From Rhizobiaceae bacterium UBA1291 (lineage in GTDB: Bacteria; Pseudomonadota; Alphaproteobacteria; Rhizobiales; Rhizobiaceae), in assembly GCA_002307905.1 (NCBI GenBank), contig DBUL01000217.1, forward strand, positions 16,761-24,121: a stretch of 7,361 nucleotides of DNA. Direction: 5' to 3'. The notes under the pieces were generated by a model that saw nothing but the letters and a program-made list of their open reading frames with translations, was not told the DNA's origin and ran no database searches. The position numbers and the translations under genes were made by a program. Of this stretch, positions 1 to 5,291 are shown piece after piece (position 1 is the stretch's first letter; every line of letters begins with the position of its first letter).

Positions 1-561
1 GGGATCCGGTACGACCGCGGGCGCGTGACCCTTGGGGAAATGGTGTCGCCAGTTGTCATGCGACGCAGTATCCCGCACCGACAGGTAGACGAGATTGGTA
101 TCCTCGATCTGCCGAAACAGCGCAAGCGCGTGCGACGACCAGGACCTGGTGACGCCGACGGCGTGTATGGCGAACGGTTTACCGCTACGGCGGACGCTGT
201 CCAGTAGTGTGCCGATCTTGAGCGGGAAGTTGAGGTCGTCATCCTGGAAGAGATTGCCCCCACCAAGAACGACACCATCGACGGCGGCGATCTTTCTGTC
301 CCATTCCTCACCCAGGGCGCGCAGCTTGGCGCGCAGAGCATGGGACACAGCCAAACGGCGAGCGAAGATTGGCAGGACATGCAGTAGTCGGACCGCGGAG
401 CGTCGATGTGGCGAGGTCGCACCGAAACGCACACGCCCGGCCAGATCAATGGTCTCCACCTCAATATCGCCATCGCGGCATAGCGCCTTTTCGAGGCACT
501 GTGCCAGAACGCCGTCTCCCAGATTCTCACTGAATTTTACATTGAACACTGCAATTTTCAT
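1..561 (-). CDS. Polysaccharide pyruvyl transferase family protein (partial, C-terminus beyond left edge)
   Basis: The first 187 codons of a minus-strand gene begin at ATG 561-559 and stay open to base 1. Seen: the N-terminus reads MKIAVFNVKFSENLGDGVL, with an N-x-GD turn at residues 13-16, and a glycine-rich GGGNLFQDDD stretch starts at residue 100. Both are typical of the polysaccharide pyruvyl transferase superfamily (PF04230; CsaB/WcaK-like), where they belong to the GT-B-like fold. Known for the family: members transfer pyruvate from phosphoenolpyruvate to sugar residues as a ketal, giving the polymer negative charge; usual length is about 300-400 aa, so about half is present. A strong SD (GGAGG, 569-573, 7-nt spacing) lies inside the preceding membrane-protein gene, and the ATGA overlap with its stop implies translational coupling. 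The protein should be cytoplasmic, acting on lipid-linked repeat units. The exact sugar acceptor cannot be told, and the C-terminal catalytic half is not visible. Confidence 0.82.
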   Translation of the reverse strand, partial: MKIAVFNVKFSENLGDGVLAQCLEKALCRDGDIEVETIDLAGRVRFGATSPHRRSAVRLLHVLPIFARRLAVSHALRAKLRALGEEWDRKIAAVDGVVLGGGNLFQDDDLNFPLKIGTLLDSVRRSGKPFAIHAVGVTRSWSSHALALFRQIEDTNLVYLSVRDTASHDNWRHHFPKGHAPAVVPDP

Positions 562-2066
562 GAGAAGGCCTCCATGGAATCGGCAGGCCGCAAGGAATGC
601 TGTGACCCGGTCGCCGGGCCGCCTGCGGATGCTGGCACGGCAAAGGCAGCAAGGCTGCCGGTCAGAACGTAGAACATCGTGCCCAGGTCGTAGACGGTGC
701 CGGAAATAGCCGAGGTCGCGACCATGGCCAGAACGCCAGCCTTGCACGCACGCACGACGCAGAGCAATTCGCTATCTGCGTTTCTGGGCGTGCGTGCGCC
801 CAACACTGCAGCCACGAAGATCAGGAAGAAGAGAAAACCGAGAAGACCGACGTTGGAGAGCAGGACAAGGACATAGCTGGAGGCGCGGGCGCTGCCCAGG
901 CCTGCGCCAAGTCCGTAGGTGTCGAGGAAGGTCTTGTAGGCCATCGCATTCCAGAGAGTGCGCTCGCGGCCCGACTGACTGCTGGCCTTCGAAAGCAGCA
1001 TCTCGTCTATGAAATCCTGCAGGCTTTCCGTGATGCCGGGGAAAAGAACGACAAGTATGAGAACCAGCAACGGAACGACCGCGACCGCGACGACCAGGAA
1101 GGTCGGCCGCGCCATCGCGGGGTCCCGAAGACCTGTCGCAATCGCACGAAGCCACAGAAACGGAACCACGACCATGATCCCGACCAGGGCCGTTGCCGAA
1201 GTGGATAGCAGCAGAGCTGCCAGCGACAGCGCGCCAAGCACTCCTGTTGTCCACGATCGCATGCGGTCGAGCCACAAGCTGGCCGTCAACGCAAACAGCA
1301 CCAGCGCGTAGCCGGCAAAGGTTGATGCCTCGGGAAAGGTTCCCGAGATTCGCTTGAGGCCGCCCTTCTCCGATCCCGTCAAGAGGGCGTAGTTCGCCGT
1401 CCTGAAGAAGCTCATGATGTGTTCGGTCTGCGTGAAGTATGTGACGACATCGGCTATCGCGAAAGCCAGGTTCATTGTCGCCAGAAGCACGATCGCCCCG
1501 ATGAGGTGTCGTGGGGTGCCGGCTTTGCGGAAATAGGCGAAGGCAGCGGCGAACGCGACTACGCCGCCGACGGAATAGACCGATTGAGTGATATTGTTAG
1601 ACGAGAATCGCAGCGGCGTCAGCGAAATGAAATTTCTCCCGTTCGCCACACGCTCGACCGTCATCGTCTCGGTGATGCCTTGGAATATGCGTGGAAAAAA
1701 CACCGCCGTCAGCAAGCCGAACGAGGTGAGAAGGAGCAGCCAGAATCCGGCTTGAGACGGCTGAAGCGCGGCGAAGAAATAACCTTCGCCAGCGGCCATG
1801 AACAGACGCAGGGCGAAGAAAGGCAGGAAGAGGCTGGGGACGAGAACGGTGGCACCACCAAGCATCGGCAAGCTCAAAGCCGCAGCGGCGCCGAACAGCG
1901 TCGACAGCACCATCAGGGAAAAGGACCAATGGATCGGCGCGGTCAGAATGACCAGGCCGGCCACGATCGTGATTACTCCCATCAGCTCGAGATTCATATT
2001 CCCGGTTCCCCCGCCGGCGTAGATAGGCCACCGTCGGATAGGTTGGCCCCAGCCCTTCTTGCCCAT
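558..2066 (-). CDS. Wzy/O-antigen ligase-type polysaccharide polymerase, polytopic membrane protein
   Basis: This is a 502-aa, very hydrophobic protein with roughly 11-13 predicted membrane segments (about residues 28-125, 163-210, 250-346 and 400-485). Two motifs point to the Wzy/WaaL/ExoQ-like superfamily: GTFPEAS around residue 246, which I recall from bacterial polymerase/ligase-like proteins, and SGRERTLW (Arg367) followed by GLGAGLGS, which resembles the start of the Wzy_C domain (PF04932). Known role: joining lipid-linked repeat units at the periplasmic face of the inner membrane (polymerase), or transferring a chain to an acceptor (ligase). Sequence alone does not separate these; the pyruvyl transferase and GH16 neighbours favour an EPS polymerase. 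The stop overlaps the next gene by 4 bases. The start is uncertain. ATG 2066 has GAGAGGA 4 nt upstream and an in-frame TAA just before it, while ATG 1997 (479 aa) has GGGGGA 9 nt upstream and begins directly before the first hydrophobic segment. Confidence 0.8.
   Translation of the reverse strand: MGKKGWGQPIRRWPIYAGGGTGNMNLELMGVITIVAGLVILTAPIHWSFSLMVLSTLFGAAAALSLPMLGGATVLVPSLFLPFFALRLFMAAGEGYFFAALQPSQAGFWLLLLTSFGLLTAVFFPRIFQGITETMTVERVANGRNFISLTPLRFSSNNITQSVYSVGGVVAFAAAFAYFRKAGTPRHLIGAIVLLATMNLAFAIADVVTYFTQTEHIMSFFRTANYALLTGSEKGGLKRISGTFPEASTFAGYALVLFALTASLWLDRMRSWTTGVLGALSLAALLLSTSATALVGIMVVVPFLWLRAIATGLRDPAMARPTFLVVAVAVVPLLVLILVVLFPGITESLQDFIDEMLLSKASSQSGRERTLWNAMAYKTFLDTYGLGAGLGSARASSYVLVLLSNVGLLGFLFFLIFVAAVLGARTPRNADSELLCVVRACKAGVLAMVATSAISGTVYDLGTMFYVLTGSLAAFAVPASAGGPATGSQHSLRPADSMEAFS
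2007..2012 (-). promoter_or_regulatory. Alternative ribosome binding site for the polymerase gene (start at 1997)
   Basis: On the minus strand GGGGGA lies 9 nt before ATG 1997-1995. It competes with GAGAGGA (2071-2077), which serves ATG 2066. Using the internal start would remove a 23-residue basic leader that contains no hydrophobic segment. The sequence does not decide between them. Confidence 0.35.
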
Positions 2067-2207
2067 CCGATCCTCTCGTTACTCCATCAAAAATCAGGGG
2101 TGAGGGGAAGCTAACCGTATTCATGCCTGCGGCTACGCCTTTTGTGGTAGGCGGCGAAACGAATTCAGCTCTATCCCATCGCGGACCCGACCGGCTACGC
2201 AAGTGGC
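2067..2207. other. Divergent intergenic region between the polymerase and GH16 genes
   Basis: This 141-base spacer must hold the start signals for the leftward polymerase/pyruvyl transferase operon and probably for the rightward glycanase gene. I see no convincing -35/-10 pair in either direction. It contains a short A-rich run (about 2087-2093) and an 8-bp direct repeat GGCTACGC (2131-2138 and 2193-2200) that could be chance. The SD before the GH16 ATG is weak. The divergent layout allows shared control of polymer synthesis and trimming, but no operator is evident. Confidence 0.5.
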
Positions 2208-3065
2208 ATGTGTCCCTCATATCGTAACCATAACTGCGCCCCACGGCGTTGCGGATTTCGCCGCTGTTCAAGAAGAGCGACCCTGCTTGTGGCCGCACTG
2301 CTGCTGAGCCGGGCCGTGAATGCGTACGGCGATGATAATGGCGATACGGGCGATCTGCTTGATACCGGACAGATGACCCTTTCCTTCAGTGAGGAGTTCT
2401 CGCAACTCGACGTATCGGAATGGGGACCGGGAACGCGCTGGATTGCGCATACGCCCTGGTCGGGGGATTTCGGTGGTGCGCGTTTTTCCGCACCAGGCCC
2501 CGATTTCCCCTTCACGGTAAAGGATGGTGTCCTTCGCATCGAGGCCAGGCGGCACGAGAGTGGAGAATGGCGCTCCGGGCTACTCGCATCCGTCGATACG
2601 AAGGGCGAGGGATTTGCCCAGCAATATGGATACTTCGAGATGCGGGCGCGTCTACCGACCGGGCCGGGAGTTTGGCCTGCCTTCTGGCTGATCGGTTTGG
2701 ATCGATCGCGATACACTGCGGAGATCGACGTGCTCGAGTACTACGGCGACCGGCCGGACGGCTTCTCTACCGTTGTCCATGTCTGGCACCGCGACGGACG
2801 GCATTATTCGCAGGGTAAACGTATCGAGGTCTTTCCGGAGGCCGATCCGGCCGAGTTCCACACCTATGGCGTGAAGATCGATGCGTCGCAGATACGCGTA
2901 TACTTCGATCGCCAACTCGTGTGGAAGACACCAACGCAACCTGAACATCGCCAGCCGATGTATATCCTGTTGAACCTCGCGCTCGTCGAGGAGGAGAGCA
3001 GGAACGCCGCCGCCGATCCCTCCTACATGTTCGTCGAACACGTCCGCGCTTACAGCTTCAAGTGA
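2208..3065 (+). CDS. Secreted family 16 glycoside hydrolase (endo-beta-glycanase, laminarinase-like active site)
   Basis: This 285-aa protein has a likely signal peptide: an Arg-rich n-region (R13-R23), a hydrophobic core (A24-L33) and a probable cut after VNA at residue 39. The GH16 fold shows FSEEF and W72 near the start, YGYFEMRARLP (140-150), GVWPAFWL (154-161) and the catalytic motif EIDVLEYYG (172-180). By family knowledge E172 is the nucleophile, D174 the helper and E177 the acid/base. The spacing is ExDxxE (beta-bulge, as in laminarinases) rather than ExDxE (lichenases, ExoK). The enzyme should act outside the cytoplasm on a beta-linked polymer; beside an EPS polymerase it is most likely an EPS-trimming endoglycanase like ExoK/ExsH in role. 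Length is normal for a single-domain GH16 enzyme. ATG 2208 is the only in-frame start that keeps the n-region; its SD is poor. Four Cys (2, 10, 15, 20) in the n-region are odd but would be removed with the signal peptide. The exact substrate is unknown. Confidence 0.9.
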   Translation: MCPSYRNHNCAPRRCGFRRCSRRATLLVAALLLSRAVNAYGDDNGDTGDLLDTGQMTLSFSEEFSQLDVSEWGPGTRWIAHTPWSGDFGGARFSAPGPDFPFTVKDGVLRIEARRHESGEWRSGLLASVDTKGEGFAQQYGYFEMRARLPTGPGVWPAFWLIGLDRSRYTAEIDVLEYYGDRPDGFSTVVHVWHRDGRHYSQGKRIEVFPEADPAEFHTYGVKIDASQIRVYFDRQLVWKTPTQPEHRQPMYILLNLALVEEESRNAAADPSYMFVEHVRAYSFK

Positions 3066-3097
3066 TTGCGTTCGCATCGGCTATCCGGGTTAACCGG

Positions 3098-3119
3098 CCG
3101 CGACACCAATCTGTCGCGG
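3098..3119 (+). terminator. Perfect 8-bp hairpin downstream of GH16 gene; possible terminator or operator
   Basis: CCGCGACA (3098-3105) and TGTCGCGG (3112-3119) are exact reverse complements around a 6-nt CCAATC loop, 32 bases after the GH16 stop. The stem is GC-rich, but no T-run follows, so it is not a canonical intrinsic terminator. It may instead be a transcript 3'-end stabiliser or a protein-binding inverted repeat. Confidence 0.4.
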
Positions 3120-3138
3120 AGCCGCATCCTTTGTCGCG
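3099..3138. repeat. Three copies of heptamer TGTCGCG (one inverted, two direct)
   Basis: TGTCGCG occurs at 3112-3118 and 3132-3138 on the plus strand, and as its complement CGCGACA at 3099-3105. The two direct copies start 20 bases apart, about two helical turns, so a regulator bound to both would sit on the same DNA face. Together with the hairpin arms this looks like a possible operator cluster. No known binding-site consensus was recognised. Confidence 0.35.
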
Positions 3139-3190
3139 CCTTGGGTCAGCCTCGCCGGATGAGCGCCAGCGCGCAGGCCATTAATCGCAT

Positions 3191-3221
3191 CGGTCAAAGG
3201 GATTAGGTCCGCTGGTACAAT
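3191..3221 (+). promoter_or_regulatory. Weak promoter candidate for the NRPS-PKS operon
   Basis: TACAAT (3216-3221) matches the sigma-70 -10 consensus TATAAT at 5 of 6 bases. The upstream sequence CGGTCA (3191-3196) matches a -35 at only 3 of 6 and lies 19 bases away. If used, it would give a leader of roughly 140 nt that includes the 3313-3333 hairpin. The assignment is tentative. Confidence 0.22.
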
Positions 3222-3312
3222 CGGTAAAACGGTTCACCCCAATGATCATCTATTTATTTCTCCCGATCATGGAATTCTGGGCATTCAGGAAGAGCAATCC
3301 GAGCCTTGACGG

Positions 3313-3333
3313 CGAGGAGCCGGGGGCTCCTTG
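3313..3333 (+). other. GC-rich stem-loop in putative leader of NRPS-PKS operon
   Basis: AGGAGCC (3315-3321) and GGCTCCT (3325-3331) form a perfect 7-bp stem with a GGG loop, extendable to 9 bp with a G-T and a C-G pair. It ends 35 bases before the NRPS ATG and has no T-run. It could shape leader folding or translation of the first biosynthetic gene. An AGGAG sequence is buried in its left arm, but no start codon follows at a suitable distance. Confidence 0.4.
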
Positions 3334-3357
3334 GACGCGACTCCAACGATCCTGGGC

Positions 3358-3366
3358 AAGGGGGGG
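3358..3366 (+). promoter_or_regulatory. G-rich ribosome binding site setting the NRPS start at 3369
   Basis: AAGGGGGGG (seven Gs, 3360-3366) lies directly before CG-ATG. It supports ATG 3369 over the in-frame upstream TTG at 3306, which has no good SD and would place the stem-loop at 3313-3333 inside the coding sequence. The G7 tract is a potential slippage site that could change SD spacing. Confidence 0.6.
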
Positions 3367-3368
3367 CG

Positions 3369-5291
3369 ATGAACAATTCCAAGGTTCACAGCGATGATTG
3401 TGCCGGCATGGCGTTGAGTCAGCAGGGGGCGGTCCACTATGACAGGGAACGCAGTGTTCATGACGTCTTTGGTCAACGGGTGCGAAACAATCCCTATTCC
3501 AAGGCGGTTGCATTCGGCGCCCAGTCACTGAACTACCACGAACTCGATCGCCTGTCGGACACGCTCGCCGCATATCTGTTGAAGCTTGGCATAAGAAAGG
3601 GTGACGTGGTGGGGCTCGCCGTACCGCGCTGCCTTTCCACGGTCGTTGCGAAACTGGCGATCCTCAAGGCGGGCGGCGCCTACCTGCCGATCGACCCGGC
3701 CTTTCCTCTCGAGCACCTCAACTACGTGATCGGAGAATGCGCGCCGAGGATCATCTTCATCGATGATGTCCACGGCGAGCATGTGCGCGCGCTGCCCGAG
3801 ATCCGGGGTGCGACGATCAATCTGGAAGCGCTGCTTCCGACCCTTGCTGTCGAGGCTTCCGTTTCCTTGCCAACGGTTGGTGGCGGCGATGTCGCCTATG
3901 TCATGTATACGTCTGGCTCCACAGGACGGCCCAAGGGCGTTGCCATACCCCATCGTGGGATCACGCGGCTGGTCCTCGACCAGAACTACATCGATCTCAG
4001 CAGCAACGATGCGGTACTGCACACGGCAACGATATCCTTCGATGCCGCGACCTTTGAGATCTGGAGCGCGCTTCTTAACGGAGCTGCCCTCATCGGCATG
4101 CCCATTCCAGACTTCTCGCTTGGCGATCTCTCCAAGGTCATCCGCGAAAATGAAGTGACGGTCGCTTTGCTGACCACAGGCATGTTCAATCTTTTCGCCG
4201 ATTTCGTCACGGAACCTCTGCCCAGCCTACGCCAAGTTCTATTCGGCGGGGAGGCCGGATCGGCGGAACATGTCCGGCGGTTCCGGGACGGCCATCCGGA
4301 TTGTCGGCTGACCAATGCCTACGGGCCGACGGAATCATCCTGCATCGCAACCACATTCACCGTTCCCGCCGACTTTGCCGGCGACGACCTGCCCATTGGG
4401 CAGGCCATTGCCCATACGAGCATCCTGATACTTGACGAAGATATGCGCCCCGTTGAAGCGGGCGTCGATGGTCAACTCGCGCTCGCCGGCGACGGTCTGG
4501 CCCTCGGCTACATGCATCGGCCGGATCTGACTGAAGAAAAGTTCGTGATGGTCGAGACGTGCCAGGGGCCGTTGCGTTGCTATCTGACTGGCGATCTTGC
4601 CGTAAAAGACGAGAACGGAATAGTCCTCTTCAGGGGACGTCGTGACCGACAAATCAAAATCAACGGCAAGCGCATCGAACTCGATGAGATCGAGGCAGCA
4701 ATCCGCCGCGACCCCCGGCTGCTGGACGGCGTGGTCGCCTGCCATTCGCAGGGCGCGTCAATCAAGCGGATCGTCGCCTATCTTCGACCAAAAAATGAAA
4801 GCGACATCGGCAATCCAAATTTCGTGCCGGCCTTCATGGAGCGGCTGCGCCATGCGCTTCCGGCCTACATGATCCCGAGCGCGGCGATCGTGCTTGCCGA
4901 GTTGCCGCTGACACCGGCCGGCAAGGTCGATCGTTCGAAGCTCCCTGCACCGCCAATCGAGGTCGCCAGACCGGCGGCACCCGAAAGCCGAAGCGAAGAG
5001 CTGCTGGCCGGCCTCTGGCGAGAGGTGCTCGGCATCGAGGACATACCGCTTGATCGCAATTTCTTCGATCTCGGAGGCACATCGCTTCAACTGTTGAGGG
5101 TTCAGGCTGGGCTGCTGGCCAAACTCAGGCGCGACTTGGACGTGTTTGTACTCTTCAAGCATCCGACCATCCGCGAGCTGGCACGGTTTCTCGATGACAG
5201 AATACCAAAGGCATCCCCGTCGATGACCGCCGATCAGCGGGCGGCCTTAAAAAGACGGAGCATGTCCCAATTCCGCAGGAGCGCATCATGA
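3369..5291 (+). CDS. Free-standing NRPS initiation protein: adenylation domain plus peptidyl carrier domain (A-PCP)
   Basis: This 640-aa protein has no condensation domain. The A domain (about residues 20-525) shows its core motifs in order: LKAGGAYLPID (99-109), TSGSTGRPKG (181-190), FDAATFE (from 224), NAYGPTE (316-322), TGD (407-409), GRRDRQIKINGKR, and PAGKVDR with Lys519. A carrier domain follows, with FFDLGGTSL carrying phosphopantetheine Ser572, then a basic tail rich in Arg/Lys that may dock onto the next protein. Known chemistry: ATP-dependent adenylation of an amino acid and thioester loading on the carrier arm. Aligned by eye to GrsA numbering, the pocket reads D-A-F-L-L-G-A-C-I-K. 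D235 supports an alpha-amino acid, and the other positions are mainly nonpolar; I do not recognise this code. The ATGA overlap with the PKS gene indicates coupled translation and joint action as loading module and first extender. Intact and cytoplasmic; product unknown. Confidence 0.92.
   Translation: MNNSKVHSDDCAGMALSQQGAVHYDRERSVHDVFGQRVRNNPYSKAVAFGAQSLNYHELDRLSDTLAAYLLKLGIRKGDVVGLAVPRCLSTVVAKLAILKAGGAYLPIDPAFPLEHLNYVIGECAPRIIFIDDVHGEHVRALPEIRGATINLEALLPTLAVEASVSLPTVGGGDVAYVMYTSGSTGRPKGVAIPHRGITRLVLDQNYIDLSSNDAVLHTATISFDAATFEIWSALLNGAALIGMPIPDFSLGDLSKVIRENEVTVALLTTGMFNLFADFVTEPLPSLRQVLFGGEAGSAEHVRRFRDGHPDCRLTNAYGPTESSCIATTFTVPADFAGDDLPIGQAIAHTSILILDEDMRPVEAGVDGQLALAGDGLALGYMHRPDLTEEKFVMVETCQGPLRCYLTGDLAVKDENGIVLFRGRRDRQIKINGKRIELDEIEAAIRRDPRLLDGVVACHSQGASIKRIVAYLRPKNESDIGNPNFVPAFMERLRHALPAYMIPSAAIVLAELPLTPAGKVDRSKLPAPPIEVARPAAPESRSEELLAGLWREVLGIEDIPLDRNFFDLGGTSLQLLRVQAGLLAKLRRDLDVFVLFKHPTIRELARFLDDRIPKASPSMTADQRAALKRRSMSQFRRSAS
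5277..5281 (+). promoter_or_regulatory. Ribosome binding site for the PKS gene, inside the NRPS gene
   Basis: AGGAG lies 6 nt before ATG 5288-5290 within the last codons of the NRPS gene. It fixes the PKS start and, with the ATGA stop/start overlap, supports translational coupling of the two proteins. Confidence 0.65.

Larger units (their letters stand above)
3066..3368. other. 303-base non-coding region between the EPS and NRPS-PKS blocks
   Basis: I see no credible gene here. From left to right it holds an imperfect palindrome around GGTTAACC (3088-3095), a perfect 8-bp hairpin (3098-3119), repeated TGTCGCG heptamers, a TACAAT hexamer (3216-3221), an AT-rich patch (3241-3260) with an ATGATC/GATCAT inverted pair (3242-3247 and 3265-3270), and a second GC-rich hairpin (3313-3333) shortly before the NRPS start. 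It probably contains the end of the GH16 transcript and the promoter and leader of the biosynthetic operon. Confidence 0.6.

Noticed and set aside
95..709. 204-codon plus-strand open frame over the pyruvyl transferase and polymerase genes
   Set aside because: It is a GC-driven antisense shadow: its translation is Arg/Ser-rich with no domain, while the opposite strand encodes recognisable family motifs.
772..1275. 167-codon minus-strand frame inside the polymerase gene
   Set aside because: It lies in another frame of the same strand, has no recognisable domain, and would require overlapping a clear coding sequence throughout.
1419..2114. 231-codon plus-strand frame and a 233-codon minus-strand frame (1597-2298) over the polymerase gene
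   Set aside because: Both translate to low-complexity charged sequence. The hydrophobic, motif-bearing frame 558-2066 is the real gene.
2131..2200. 8-bp direct repeat GGCTACGC in the divergent spacer
   Set aside because: It is too short to be distinguished from chance and has no symmetry or known motif.
3072..3193. 9-bp direct repeat TCGCATCGG (3072-3080 and 3185-3193), considered as an attachment or duplication scar
   Set aside because: It is short and GC-rich, with no integrase, tRNA or mobile element nearby. A chance match is plausible.
3159..3206. 15-codon open frame (MSASAQAINRIGQRD) in the spacer, considered as a leader peptide
   Set aside because: It has no convincing SD, no run of regulatory codons and no paired attenuator downstream, so it is likely chance.
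3306..3368. Upstream in-frame TTG start extending the NRPS by 21 residues
   Set aside because: It has no good SD, the extension is not conserved-looking, and it would contain the stem-loop. ATG 3369 has a strong G-rich SD.
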